From the NCBI RefSeq assembly GCF_000631985.1, contig NZ_JFYN01000012.1, positions 124,001-188,000 of the forward strand: a stretch of DNA of 64,000 nucleotides, in the 5' to 3' direction. The notes beneath the pieces are model-generated. The model worked only from the letters and a program-made list of their open reading frames with translations, was not told where the DNA came from and did not search any database. This DNA comes from Pseudomonas sp. RIT288 (lineage in GTDB: Bacteria; Pseudomonadota; Gammaproteobacteria; Pseudomonadales; Pseudomonadaceae). The position numbers and the translations under genes are program-made. The first letter of the stretch is position 1, and every line of letters begins with the position of its first letter. Positions 11,601 through 19,481 of this stretch are shown one piece after another.

Positions 11601-11707
11601 AGGCGCGGGAAGGCAATCACGCCGACCAGCACCAATGCGATGGTCAGCAGAATCGTCGCGACCGGGTGATCGATGCACCAGGTGGAGACGCCTTTGTGCG
11701 CCTTCAT
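8606..11707 (-). CDS. RND efflux pump, MdtC/MuxC-like HAE1 family
   Basis: A 1033-residue inner-membrane proton/drug antiporter with the standard two repeats of one membrane helix, a large periplasmic loop and further helices. The proton-relay aspartates are present in VGFVVDDAIVVVENIHR, and the protein begins with a cytosolic stretch followed by the first helix (TILLTIALVLVGVIAF). The ATG overlaps the adaptor's stop codon by four bases (ATGA). In E. coli and P. aeruginosa related pumps work as MdtB/MdtC heteromers; here there is a single pump gene and no outer-membrane channel gene, so a channel such as TolC/OprM must be encoded elsewhere. Confidence 0.95.
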   Translation of the reverse strand: MKAHKGVSTWCIDHPVATILLTIALVLVGVIAFPRLPIAPLPEAEFPTIQVSAQLPGASPDTMASSVATPLEVQFSAIPGMTQMTSSSALGSSLLTLQFTLDKSIDTAAQEVQAAINTAAGKLPKDMPTLPTWKKVNPADSPVLILSVSSTQMPGTELSDLVETLLSRQISQIDGVGQINITGQQRPAIRVQASADKLAAIGLTLADIRLAIQQTSLNLAKGALYGESSISTLSTNDQLFKPEDYSQLIVSYKDGAPVHLRDVAKVVNGSEDAYVQAWAGDQPGVNLVISRQPGANIVETVDRIQAALPGLEAMLPASVQVKTLIDRTQTIRASLHEVEITLLIAILLVVAVMALFLRQLSATMIVSAVLGVSLTASFALMYLLGFSLNNLTLVAIVVAVGFVVDDAIVVVENIHRHLEAGDSMREAAIKGAGEIGFTVVSISFSLVAAFIPLLFMGGVVGRLFKEFALTATSTILISVVVSLTLAPTLAALFMRKPVHHAHDKPGFSERLLGWYEKGLRRALAHQKLMIGVFGLSLALAIAGYIFIPKGFFPVQDTGFVLGTTEAAADISYGDMVKKHLAMAEIVAADPAVQAFSHSVGVSGSNQTIANGRFWIALKKRGDRDVSASQFIDRIRPQLMKVPGIVLYLRAGQDINLSSGPSRAQYQYVLKSNDGATLATWTQRLTEKLRSNPAFRDISNDLQLGGSITHISIDRSAAARFGLTASDVDEALYDAFGQRQINEFQTQVNQYNVILELDTKQRGKAESLNYFYLRSPLSGEMVPLSALAKFDAPTIGPLSIAHDGMFPAANLSFNLAPGVALGDAVILLNQAKAEIGMPTAISGNFQGAAQAFQSSLASQPWLILAALVAVYIILGVLYESFVHPLTIISTLPAAGLGAVIMLWICGQDFSIMALIGLVLLIGIVKKNGILMIDFALEAQRNRGLAPQDAIFEACLTRFRPIIMTTLAALLGALPLMLGYGTGAELRQPLGIAVVGGLLVSQMLTLFTTPVIYLWLERLFHRPRPMPTTALATTD

Positions 11708-12864
11708 GGTTTCGGCTCCGCTTGCACTACTTGCGGCGGTTCACTCATGACCTGCACGGTCGAGCCGGGTTTGAGCCGCGACTGGCCATCGGTCACCAAT
11801 ACGTCACCGGCCTTCACACCTTTGATGATGTCCTGGCCGCTGCCCTGATACACCATCTGCACTTGTACGGCTTCGACTTTGTCACCATTCACGCGGTAAA
11901 CGAAGTGTTGGTCGAGACCGCGCTGTACGACGGTGGGCGGTACCACCAGCGCATTCTTATCCAGCGCCGTCTGAATTTTTACCGTCACCAGCAGGCCAGG
12001 CCAGAGCTTCTGGCTGGCGTTGTCGAATTCGGCTTTGGCGCGGATGGTGCCGGTGTTGGCATTGATCTGGTTGTCGATCAGGGTCAGGTGACCTTCGCCA
12101 AGCAGGTTGCCGGTTTCGCCGTCGGTGTCGGCACCGATGTAGGCCTTGACCTGTGCGTGTTGCGGATCGTTGATCAGGCCCTGCAGGGTCGGCAGCATTT
12201 GTTGCGGCAGCGAGAATTCCACGGCGATCGGGTCGATCTGGGTCACGGTGAACAGGCCGGCGGTGTCGGTCATGCGCAGGAAGTTGCCTTCATCGACTGT
12301 ACGAATACCGACGCGGCCGGTGACCGGGGAGCGGATCTGCGTGTAGGAAAGTTGTACTTGCGCCGCGTCGATCGAAGCCTGGTTGCCTTGGGCGGTGGCC
12401 TTGAGTTGGTTGACCAGCGCTTGTTGCTGGTCATAGGTCTGCTTGGAGACGCCGTCGTCGACGCTGAGCAGTTTGTAGCGCTTGAGGTTGACCAGGGCGA
12501 CTTGCAGTTGTGCCTGGCTTTCGCCCAGTTGTGCGCGGGCCTGGTCGAGGCTGGCGCGGATCGAGCGGTCGTCGATGGTGGCGAGCAGGTCGCCGGCCTT
12601 GACCAGTTGGCCTTCCTTGACGAGGATTTTGGTGAGGATGCCGTCGACTTGCGGGCGCACTACGACGCTGTGTAATGAGAGTACGGAGCCGATGCCGGTG
12701 GTGTAGCGGGGGACGTCTTTTTCGCTGACCGCTATGACTCGCACCGGGATTGTGGTGGGGGTGGCGAGTTTGGTGGGGGCGGGTTTCAGGGCGTACCACA
12801 GACCTGCGCCTGCGAGGACGATCAATAGGATGGCGAGCAGGGCTTTGTTCTTTTGGATTCGCAT
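11704..12864 (-). CDS. RND efflux periplasmic adaptor subunit (MdtA-like)
   Basis: A 386-residue membrane-fusion protein linking the pump to an outer-membrane channel. It has an N-terminal membrane anchor (LLAILLIVLAGAGLWYAL), a split lipoyl domain (VRPQVDGILTKILVKEGQLVKAGDLLATID), a coiled-coil hairpin and a second lipoyl half (IRSPVTGRVGIRTVDEGN). These are followed by beta-barrel and membrane-proximal domains. No lipoprotein cysteine is seen at the N-terminus. It is the first gene of a minus-strand operon running through the pump, response regulator and sensor kinase. Confidence 0.94.
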   Translation of the reverse strand: MRIQKNKALLAILLIVLAGAGLWYALKPAPTKLATPTTIPVRVIAVSEKDVPRYTTGIGSVLSLHSVVVRPQVDGILTKILVKEGQLVKAGDLLATIDDRSIRASLDQARAQLGESQAQLQVALVNLKRYKLLSVDDGVSKQTYDQQQALVNQLKATAQGNQASIDAAQVQLSYTQIRSPVTGRVGIRTVDEGNFLRMTDTAGLFTVTQIDPIAVEFSLPQQMLPTLQGLINDPQHAQVKAYIGADTDGETGNLLGEGHLTLIDNQINANTGTIRAKAEFDNASQKLWPGLLVTVKIQTALDKNALVVPPTVVQRGLDQHFVYRVNGDKVEAVQVQMVYQGSGQDIIKGVKAGDVLVTDGQSRLKPGSTVQVMSEPPQVVQAEPKP

Positions 12865-12933
12865 GCGGGGTTGGCGCCGGACGGAGTTTGGGCTGGGTTG
12901 TTGTCTTTATAAACCTGTCTGCAGGTCAGTAGG

Positions 12934-13335
12934 GTGACGGCTGGCTGTCAGCGCTGTCAGTTTCGCCGGGGTGTATATCCGTTTCTGCGGGTGTTGCTGA
13001 TTACGGTTTCGCCCTTACGGCGACTCACTTTTTTACAAACGCCTAAAAAAAGTAAGCAAAAAAACGCTTGCTCCTGCGTTCGGCCCGCTCGCCGGGGCTC
13101 GGGGTTCCTTCGCTGCGGGATCGATCCGGGCGCAGCGCCTACGGTTTGCTTCGCTGCACCTCCTCTCGCTGTGTTTGGCTTCGCCAAACGGTCGCTGCGC
13201 TCCCACGCCCGGATCAATCCCTCCACTCAGCCTTCCGACGTCGCCCGTGGATCAAGATCAAGAGCTGCAGCCGAGCTTGCGCTCATCCTGGAGTGGGGCG
13301 GCATGCGCCGCATGCGGGTTGTACTTATCTTCCCT
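12934..13335. repeat. Long dispersed-type intergenic element of fluorescent pseudomonads
   Basis: A gene-free stretch of about 400 bases, rich in short palindromes (GGTTTCGCCCTTACGGCGA, GTTTGGCTTCGCCAAACGG, GATCGATCCGGGCGCAG with GCCCGGATCAATC). It has an A-rich tract, CTAAAAAAAGTAAGCAAAAA, in the middle. The open frames that cross it are short and mutually overlapping and look like no protein I know. I recall closely similar blocks scattered between genes of P. fluorescens-group genomes (large intergenic repeat families such as R178). Assignment to a named family is from memory and unverified. Confidence 0.5.
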
Positions 13336-13548
13336 GTAGGAGCTGCCGCAGGCTGCGATCTTTTGATCTTGCTTTTGCTCTTTTGTGGGAGCTGGCTTGC
13401 CAGCGATGGCGGCCTGACAGCCGACCAATCTTCAACTGAATGCACCCAGTCTCCCTGTAGGAGCTGCCGAAGGCTGCGATCTTTTGATCTCGCTTTTGAG
13501 TTGTGAAAGCCAAAGCCAAAAGATCGCAGCCTTCGGCAGCTCCTACAG
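13336..13548. repeat. Cluster of REP-like units (class A plus a GTGGGAGCTGGC unit)
   Basis: A class A unit starts near 13339. A unit of another type (GTGGGAGCTGGCTTGCCAGC) lies at about 13386. A facing class A pair spans about 13455-13548, joined by about 35 bases. No coding potential is visible here. Confidence 0.8.
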
Positions 13549-13645
13549 TGAGTGGGTTTGTGTTTAAAAGTGTGTGAGCAAACCAGAACCTTCCCACAAG
13601 GTTTTCAGGTTGTCCGTCGGACATGCGGTCTCTAGTCTTTGGTTG

Positions 13646-13881
13646 TCGCTGCCAATTCAGCGATCGGGTGTGGAAACCCGATTCAAGTAGAAACAATGCA
13701 CCAGCACCGTAATCGTTGCCGACGTCTTTTTTCGTCTGCAAACTGCGTCGCGGCGGCTGTGCGTGGGCAGACTTCGGTCTGGCCGGTTGCCTACTTATCG
13801 GTTTTCCACCCCGCGCACAGTCGCCACCTTTTGTCGTGTGGAAACGACAAAGGCTGGCTCCCCAATACAAGTAGGAGCTAC
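13646..13881 (+). promoter_or_regulatory. Structured 5' leader of the DUF6124 gene with twin GUGGAA hexaloops
   Basis: Several perfect or near-perfect hairpins precede the gene. Hairpin 1 (13663-13682) has a 7-bp stem ATCGGGT/ACCCGAT closing the loop GTGGAA. Hairpin 4 (13831-13850) has a different 7-bp stem, TTGTCGT/ACGACAA, with the identical loop GTGGAA. Between them a stem of about 16 bp (13752-13767 with 13810-13825, one or two G-U pairs) encloses a CAGAC-TTCG-GTCTG tetraloop hairpin (13768-13781). The Shine-Dalgarno itself sits in AGTAG-GAG-CTACT (13870-13882). Different stems with the same loop indicate selection for structure and loop sequence. Loops with GGA at positions 3-5 are the kind bound by RsmA/CsrA proteins, so post-transcriptional control is the likely role (inference). 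Confidence 0.65.
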
Positions 13882-13883
13882 TC

Positions 13884-14246
13884 ATGGATAAATTGATTCC
13901 AGACCCACCCCCCGAAACCACAACCCCGCTCGCCGAAGCCATCCGCGCTGAAGACCTCGCCCAAAACCGCGAAGCCATCAAACGCGCGCTCGACTTTTAC
14001 CTCTGTCCGCAACCCGCCCAGCCGCGACAGCCAAGCACAATGTTTCTGGTCAACCCAGCTATCGACACCGAAACCCTGCTCGCCCACGCTTACGAATCGT
14101 TGGCCTCTGCCAGTGCCATGGCCAGTAACTTCGCCAATGAACTCGGCGGTCCGCAACGCAGCACGGCGTTGGCGATCCAGCAAATTGTCATGCTCGCCGA
14201 ACTGGCGGTGAACCGGGCGCTGGATCGGGTTGATCCACGCACTTGA
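13884..14246 (+). CDS. DUF6124 family protein
   Basis: A 120-residue protein of unknown function with a proline-rich start (MDKLIPDPPPETTTPLAEA) and a helical C-terminal half (LFLVNP-like FLVNPAIDTETLLAHAYESL). I recognise it, with moderate certainty, as the Pseudomonas-restricted DUF6124 family. It has no signal peptide or membrane segment. AGGAG lies 6 bases before the ATG within a small hairpin. It stands alone behind an elaborate structured leader, implying translational control. Confidence 0.8.
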   Translation: MDKLIPDPPPETTTPLAEAIRAEDLAQNREAIKRALDFYLCPQPAQPRQPSTMFLVNPAIDTETLLAHAYESLASASAMASNFANELGGPQRSTALAIQQIVMLAELAVNRALDRVDPRT

Positions 14247-14265
14247 TCCGTCCGAGTACCGCGTC

Positions 14266-14325
14266 ATCGTTCATCGCGAGCAGGCTCACTCCCACAGAGA
14301 AACGCGTTCCTCCTGTGGGAGCAAC
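14266..14325. repeat. REP-like unit pair, class B (GCGAGCAGGCTCACTCCCAC)
   Basis: TCGCGAGCAGGCTCACTCCCACAG is followed 15-20 bases later by the partial inverted arm TCCTGTGGGAGCAAC. The family recurs at 14.87, 16.20 and 20.84 kb. The rest of the spacer to 14537 holds nothing else I can identify. Confidence 0.75.
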
Positions 14326-14537
14326 TGTCTTACTGCCACCGTTCGTCACCGCCACTCTTTGCCGACTAAGCCTCTAAGCTTGAGCCCCAGTGCGCAGATA
14401 AACGTTGCACCGTCACGTCCCTGTAAACCGTTCGGCGTGCGCTGCAAATCTTCAGGTGCCGAGTCTGGGCGCGCAGGTATACTGCGCGCCTTCGCGGCTC
14501 ACTGTTCGGGCCCGACTTTTTGCTTTGCGGAGCTTTT

Positions 14538-14777
14538 ATGACTTCCCCGACCCAACCGCCGGTTGACGACGCTGTGAGCGATGTCCCGGCCGAGCTGACT
14601 GACGCCAGCGAAACCAAACCCGAGATCCCGGCTTTCAAGTTCCCGTTCAAACCGGGTGAGCTGGCGGCCGCCAAGGGTTCGAATCAGCCGTGGTACAAGA
14701 ACGGCGCCAAGAATGGTCACACCAAAACCCCGGGCATGGCGCCGCCGGGCACCCGGCGTTCGATGGGCAAGCGCTGA
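14538..14777 (+). CDS. Small conserved hypothetical protein
   Basis: A 79-residue, proline- and lysine-rich cytosolic protein (KFPFKPGELAAAKGSNQPWY; C-terminus PPGTRRSMGKR). The basic, glycine-rich C-terminal half could bind nucleic acid, but I recognise no domain. The ATG at 14538 follows GGAG by 6 bases; the frame is open a little further upstream but without a better start. Confidence 0.6.
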   Translation: MTSPTQPPVDDAVSDVPAELTDASETKPEIPAFKFPFKPGELAAAKGSNQPWYKNGAKNGHTKTPGMAPPGTRRSMGKR

Positions 14778-14865
14778 GTATTCGCAGAGCGGCGTGGGGA
14801 TTTGTGTTTGTTGGCAAGGGAGTTGTGGGACGACGGCAGGTTCAGGATTGAGGTTGTTCAAGCTT

Positions 14866-14938
14866 GGCCTATCGCGAGCAGGCTCACTCCTGCAGAAGAA
14901 CGCATTTCAATTGTAGGTCTTCACCTGCTCGCGATGAG
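14866..14938. repeat. REP-like unit pair, class B
   Basis: TATCGCGAGCAGGCTCACTCCTGCAG and the inverted CACCTGCTCGCGATGA lie about 35 bases apart, between convergent genes. Confidence 0.75.
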
Positions 14939-14964
14939 CCACGGCGATCTCTGCAAAATCCGGA

Positions 14965-15714
14965 TCAAGCCGCCCGCAGCGAAATAAACGCATACGTCTG
15001 CGCCGGCTCAGTCACCACCTGGGCCCCGGCGGCAAGCAACTGCCCGGCCACATCAGCCCCGGACAAATGAAACAACCATTCACTGGGCGTTTCACTCGGC
15101 GGCTGTGCTGAAACCTGATCGATCACTGCCGCAAAAGCGTCCATCTGCGGCAAATACGCGGTAAACCCGTCGCCCTTGAGCGCCGTGGTGCGAATCCCCA
15201 GCGCCGCGCAGATCGCATCCTTGATGCGGATGTCATCGCGATCCGCCTGGCGCGAACGCTGGATCAGCTCCAGCACTTCCTGATCGACCAGCTCCCCGCC
15301 GACAATCAGCAGGGGCCCCTGTTGCCACGACTCTGGCGGGCAATCCTTGGCCGCCGGGTTGAGCGGGATGTGCGGGTTGATTTCTGCCGGATAAATCCTG
15401 CACACCAACGGTCGGCGCTCGTAGATACGGCACAGGTTGTCTTCGTCAAGATTCCGGCAGCGACCGACGTTGTAGGCGGCGAAAGTGATTGCCACGTGGG
15501 CCTCGGTGGTACCGCTGCGCACTGCCGCTGAACGTCGTTCGGCGTGTTCACGCTGCTGCGCCGGCAGGCCCAGGCCGTTGCCGAGAAAGGCCTCCACCAG
15601 CACGATCACCTGACCGCCATCCGCCGCCCACATGCGGGCTTCAGCCAAGGTCAGGGGCACATGGTGGTCGGTGCAGCATTTGCCGCAACCGACGCAGGAA
15701 AATGTCGTATTCAT
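14965..15714 (-). CDS. YkgJ-type cysteine cluster protein
   Basis: A 249-residue protein of the YkgJ/CxxCxxCC family, thought to bind zinc or an iron-sulfur cluster. The N-terminal motif is FSCVGCGKCCTDHHVPLT, and further cysteines follow at CRNLDEDNLCRIYERRPLVC, the usual second cluster. The C-terminal 100 residues are less conserved in my reading. The role in the cell is unknown. The ATG at 15714 is preferred to the TTG six codons upstream because homologues start close to the first Cys motif. Confidence 0.8.
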   Translation of the reverse strand: MNTTFSCVGCGKCCTDHHVPLTLAEARMWAADGGQVIVLVEAFLGNGLGLPAQQREHAERRSAAVRSGTTEAHVAITFAAYNVGRCRNLDEDNLCRIYERRPLVCRIYPAEINPHIPLNPAAKDCPPESWQQGPLLIVGGELVDQEVLELIQRSRQADRDDIRIKDAICAALGIRTTALKGDGFTAYLPQMDAFAAVIDQVSAQPPSETPSEWLFHLSGADVAGQLLAAGAQVVTEPAQTYAFISLRAA

Positions 15715-15800
15715 TGCACGATCAATCTTCAATCAGAGTGTGAAGCGGCGACATAAAGTCGCCAGGTTGAAGCTGATCGAAGCAAGTTGTGCGCCAGTCC

Positions 15801-16124
15801 TCAAGGCTTACTGGTCGGACGGATCGAGTCCCATTCGGTGACGAAGGCTGTTTTCGACTTTTTGCTGTACAGGCACAGCTCGCTGCCTTGCTGGCCTTTC
15901 ATGTGCTTTTGCGGGTATTGGCCTTGCAGCAGCACGGCGGTGTAGCCAACGCGGTCATCGAATTGCGCGGGTGTGCCGACCGGCTTGGCGTCTTTCAGCC
16001 CGCTGGCCTTGGTGCAACTGGCGAGCACGGTTTTGTCGTAGGCAGCCCAGGCGTCGGGGCTGGAGGCGTGGGCCTGGGAGGCGAGGGCGGTGAGGCAGAG
16101 CAGGCTCAGGGTGAGGGTTTTCAT
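15801..16124 (-). CDS. Secreted hypothetical protein
   Basis: A 107-residue protein with a signal peptide (MKTLTLSLLCLTALASQAHA, cleavage before SSPDAWAAYD). Two cysteines (SCTKASG and ELCLYS) could form a periplasmic disulfide. Start and ribosome site agree: AAGGA lies 8 bases before the ATG at 16124. No family is recognised. Confidence 0.7.
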   Translation of the reverse strand: MKTLTLSLLCLTALASQAHASSPDAWAAYDKTVLASCTKASGLKDAKPVGTPAQFDDRVGYTAVLLQGQYPQKHMKGQQGSELCLYSKKSKTAFVTEWDSIRPTSKP

Positions 16125-16194
16125 GGTTGGGCATCCTTGGTCGTGGTGGGCCAAGGTTGGAGTCTGCCTGAGTAGGGAAGTTGCCTGTTCTGGC

Positions 16195-16262
16195 CTCTTC
16201 GTGAGCAGGCTCGCAGTTTGAAATGCATTCCAGGGTGGGAGCGAGCCTGCTCGCGAAGACGG
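16195..16262. repeat. REP-like unit pair, class B
   Basis: TCTTCGTGAGCAGGCTCGCAG and the facing GTGGGAGCGAGCCTGCTCGC, 20 bases apart, form a long imperfect hairpin between two minus-strand genes. Confidence 0.8.
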
Positions 16263-16266
16263 TCGA

Positions 16267-16749
16267 TCAGTCCGTTACAAGTTCCCGGCGAACCACATAC
16301 ATCCCGGCACTTTCATACAAACGCTGCGCCCGCAGATTGTCTTCCAGCACCTTCAGATCGACAAATCCTTCACGGCGTTGCTGAAATACCTTGAATGCAT
16401 TCAGTAGCAACGCTCGACCCAGTCCACGACGCTGCGCGCGCGGATGCACCACCAGATTCTTGATGTATGAACTGGTCCAGCATTGCGCCACGCCGATCAC
16501 GCCTTCGGCGTCCGTGGCAATGAAGCACAATTCAGGATCGTATTCGGGATCGCTCTCGAAGCGCTGCTGCCACTCCTCCAGTGCCGGCACGCGGCCGCCA
16601 CCCTCGCGGTAGCCGAGTTGCATCAATTGATGCACGGCCGCCGCCAGTTCCGGACGATAAGTGTTCAGCTCAATGCCTTCCGCCCAATGGATCGGTGGCA
16701 CGTCCTGACGAAGGTCGCGCCGCATCAAAAAGCAGTACGTCTGGCCCAA
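16267..16749 (-). CDS. GNAT family N-acetyltransferase
   Basis: A 160-residue acetyltransferase. The acetyl-CoA binding motif A is clear: IKNLVVHPRAQRRGLGRALL (Q/RxxGxG/A), followed by LKVLEDNLRAQRLYESAGM typical of motif B. The substrate is unknown. It begins only 3 bases after the cheV stop codon, so it is probably co-transcribed. The TTG start at 16749 is uncertain; an ATG eight codons in (16725) is the alternative. Confidence 0.82.
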   Translation of the reverse strand: MGQTYCFLMRRDLRQDVPPIHWAEGIELNTYRPELAAAVHQLMQLGYREGGGRVPALEEWQQRFESDPEYDPELCFIATDAEGVIGVAQCWTSSYIKNLVVHPRAQRRGLGRALLLNAFKVFQQRREGFVDLKVLEDNLRAQRLYESAGMYVVRRELVTD

Positions 16750-16752
16750 AAC

Positions 16753-17655
16753 TCAGTGACCGTTGGCGGCGACATGTTTGGCCGCTTCGATCAGGCGCTG
16801 GGTCAGTTCCGGTGAGGAGAACTTGGTCAGCACCGCGTTGGCCCCGGCCAGGCGTGCTTTCTCGCTGTTCATCGCGCTGTCGAGCGAGGTGTGCAGCAGC
16901 ACGTAGAGGTGGGCGAAGTCCGGCGTCTCGCGCAGGGTACGGGTGAAGGCATAGCCGTCCATCTCGGACATTTCGATGTCGGAGACGATCAGGTTGATCT
17001 GTTGCGCGGTGCCTTGCAGGTCCAGCAGGCAGTCGATGGCTTCCTTGGCACTGCGCGCGGTGTGGCATTGCAGGCCGAGGTTGCGCAGGGTGTGCACCGA
17101 TTGCTGCAACGCTACCTGGCTGTCATCGACCACCAGAATCCGTGCGTTGCCCAGCACTTCGGCGTCTTCCATGCTCAGATCGGTCGGGGCCATCTCGATC
17201 TGCGCCGGGGCGATGCTGTGGATAACTTTCTCGATGTCGAGCACTTGTACCAGTGTGCCGTCGACCGAGGTCACGCCGGTGATGTAGGCGCGCGAACCGC
17301 CGGAGCCGAACGGCGGCGGCTTGATGTCGGTGGTCAGGCAATGGACGATTTTGCTCACTGCCTGCACGTGCAGACCCTGCTTCGAACGGCTGACGTCGGT
17401 GACGATCAGGCAGCCGCCGTTCGGGTCTTCCAGCGGTCGCTCGCCGATGGCGCGGCTGAGGTCGATCACCGACAGCGCCGCGCCGCGCAGGGTGGCAATG
17501 CCTTTGATGTGCGGATGCGACTCGGGCATTTTGGTCAGCGGCGGGCAGGGGATGATTTCACTGACTTTCAGCAGGTTGATCGCCATCAGCTTGCCGCTGC
17601 GCAAGGTAAACAGCAGAAGCGAAAGTGAATCTGCGCGGGCTTTGTTGGAAGACAT
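16753..17655 (-). CDS. cheV: Chemotaxis coupling protein CheV
   Basis: A 300-residue CheW-receiver fusion that couples chemoreceptors to CheA. The CheW-like domain (about 10-160) carries IKGIATLRGAALSVIDLSRA. The receiver domain (about 170-300) has ILVVDDSQVA, phospho-Asp in NLIVSDIEMSEMDG and the conserved Lys in VLTKFSSPEL. Pseudomonads carry several such proteins, so the exact paralogue is open. It is followed at once by a GNAT gene. Confidence 0.92.
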   Translation of the reverse strand: MSSNKARADSLSLLLFTLRSGKLMAINLLKVSEIIPCPPLTKMPESHPHIKGIATLRGAALSVIDLSRAIGERPLEDPNGGCLIVTDVSRSKQGLHVQAVSKIVHCLTTDIKPPPFGSGGSRAYITGVTSVDGTLVQVLDIEKVIHSIAPAQIEMAPTDLSMEDAEVLGNARILVVDDSQVALQQSVHTLRNLGLQCHTARSAKEAIDCLLDLQGTAQQINLIVSDIEMSEMDGYAFTRTLRETPDFAHLYVLLHTSLDSAMNSEKARLAGANAVLTKFSSPELTQRLIEAAKHVAANGH

Positions 17656-17774
17656 AAAAACCTTCTGTGGAAAAAGGTGATGGGCGAGGGTGCAAATCGC
17701 CAGAAACTATTGATGCCGGGTTATCGACTTGTCGGGGGCAGGCTTTAGGCTCAATCCCCAATCCGGGTCAAACG

Positions 17775-17910
17775 GTGTGGCGAGGGAGCTTGCTCCCGCT
17801 GGAGTGCGAAGCGCTCCCATAACCATCCACCGCGGTGTATCAGGTTGGTCATGTCCGCTGCTTTTGCGACTGCTGCGCAGCCGAGCGGGAGCAAGCTCCC
17901 TCGCCACAAT
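17775..17910. repeat. REP-like pair, class C
   Basis: TGTGGCGAGGGAGCTTGCTC at the left and its inverted copy ending CTCCCTCGCCACA at the right flank about 70 bases that include GCTGCGCAGCCGA. Organisation is the same as at 6.41-6.55 kb. Confidence 0.85.
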
Positions 17911-17916
17911 GGAGGT

Positions 17917-19473
17917 CTATCTCATTCCAAGGCGTTTAGCCAGCCGTCCCAGATTCGCCCGATCCAGCCCCAGCTCCCGCGCCGCACTGGCCCAGTTATC
18001 CTGATTGCGTTCCAGCGCCGCACTGATCAAGCGGCGCTGATATTCCTCAGTGGCGCTGCGCAAGTCGCCATTGATCAGCGGCGCCACGGCTAAAATATCG
18101 GCAGCAGGCGCGGGCGAGTTATCCACAACCTCGCGTGGCAAATCCAGATCCGCCGCGCTCAAGCTGAGGATCTTCGGTCGCACCTTGCAATTGCCCAGCG
18201 CCTTCAACGCACTGCGCCCGATCAAGTGTTCCAGCTCGCGCACGTTGCCCGGCCAAGTGTAGGCGAGCAACGCGTCCTGGGCGTCGCTGCTCAAACGCAG
18301 GCTGTTGAGGCCCATGCGCGAACGGTTCTGTTCCAGAAAAAAGCCGCTGAGCAGCAACACATCGCGCCCGCGATCGCGCAGCGCCGGCACTCGCAGCGGG
18401 TACACGCTCAGGCGGTGATAGAAGTCGGCGCGGTAGCGGCCGCTGCGCACTTCTTCGGCCAGATCGCGGTTGGTCGCGGCGATCAGGCGCACGTCGACCT
18501 GATGTTCCTTGTCCGAGCCGAGCCGCTGCAACTGGCCGCTTTGCAGCACCCGCAGCAACTTGGCCTGTACGGTCAGCGACAGCTCACCGACTTCATCGAG
18601 AAACAGCGTACCGCCATTGGCCAGTTCGAACTTGCCGCGGCGGTCGCTGGTGGCCCCGGTGAAGGCGCCGCGCACGTGGCCGAACAATTCGCTCTCGACC
18701 AGGGTGTCGGGCAGGGCCGCGCAGTTGAGGCTGATGATCGGTTTGTCGGCGCGCGGGGAGGCGGCGTGGATCGCTTGCGCCACCAGTTCCTTGCCGACCC
18801 CGGTTTCGCCGGTGATCAGCACCGTCAGGTCGCTGCCACCGACCAGATTGATTTCCTCCACCAGATGTTTGTGCGCCTTGCTCTGGCCGATCATTTCGCG
18901 CTGCTGCTGACCGCTGGCCTGGCGGTAGACCTCGGCCCGCTGGTGTTCGTCTTCGGCACGCAGCGCCAGGCGTTCGATGCGCTCGGCAGCGTTGACCGTG
19001 GCCGAGGCGAGGCTGGCGAAGGCGTGCAGGGCGTCGAGTTCGACCGGCTCGAAACGCTCCGGATCGAGCGCATCCAGGGTGATCAGGCCCCAGAGTTTTT
19101 CATCGACGAACAGCGGACAGCCGAGACAGTCATGTACTTCAAGGTGATCGCCCAGACCATCGACCAGGCCGTCGTAAGGATCGGGCAAGTCGCTGTCGGC
19201 GGCAAACCGCGTTGGCCCGGCGCCGTCCAGCAGGATCTCGAAGCGGGGATGCTCGCTGACCTTGAAGCGCCGGCCGAGGGTGTCGGTACTCAAGCCGTCC
19301 ACCGCAAGCGGCACCAGCCATTCGCCGTCCAGGCGCAGCAACGCGGCGGCATCGCACGGCAGCAGGGCGCGCATGGCTTCGAGCAGGCGTCGGTAGCGCT
19401 CGCCTTCGGGCAGTTCGCGAGACAGGTCGGAAACCAGTGGCAGTAAAGCGGTGAGCAAGGATTTGGCGGTCAT
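17917..19473 (-). CDS. norR: Nitric oxide-responsive sigma-54 activator NorR/FhpR
   Basis: A 518-residue enhancer-binding protein. The N-terminal GAF domain (about 1-170) is the place where NorR senses NO through a mononuclear iron. The central AAA+ domain has Walker A GETGVGKE (222-229) and the sigma-54 contact loop GAFTGA (269-274). The C-terminal Fis-type helix-turn-helix ends [18 protein letters not shown]. It is divergent from hmp; the shared spacer holds three GT-N7-AC operators, matching NorR control. In P. aeruginosa the equivalent regulator next to this flavohaemoglobin gene is named FhpR. Confidence 0.95.
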   Translation of the reverse strand: MTAKSLLTALLPLVSDLSRELPEGERYRRLLEAMRALLPCDAAALLRLDGEWLVPLAVDGLSTDTLGRRFKVSEHPRFEILLDGAGPTRFAADSDLPDPYDGLVDGLGDHLEVHDCLGCPLFVDEKLWGLITLDALDPERFEPVELDALHAFASLASATVNAAERIERLALRAEDEHQRAEVYRQASGQQQREMIGQSKAHKHLVEEINLVGGSDLTVLITGETGVGKELVAQAIHAASPRADKPIISLNCAALPDTLVESELFGHVRGAFTGATSDRRGKFELANGGTLFLDEVGELSLTVQAKLLRVLQSGQLQRLGSDKEHQVDVRLIAATNRDLAEEVRSGRYRADFYHRLSVYPLRVPALRDRGRDVLLLSGFFLEQNRSRMGLNSLRLSSDAQDALLAYTWPGNVRELEHLIGRSALKALGNCKVRPKILSLSAADLDLPREVVDNSPAPAADILAVAPLINGDLRSATEEYQRRLISAALERNQDNWASAARELGLDRANLGRLAKRLGMR

Positions 19474-19481
19474 GGTCTTGT

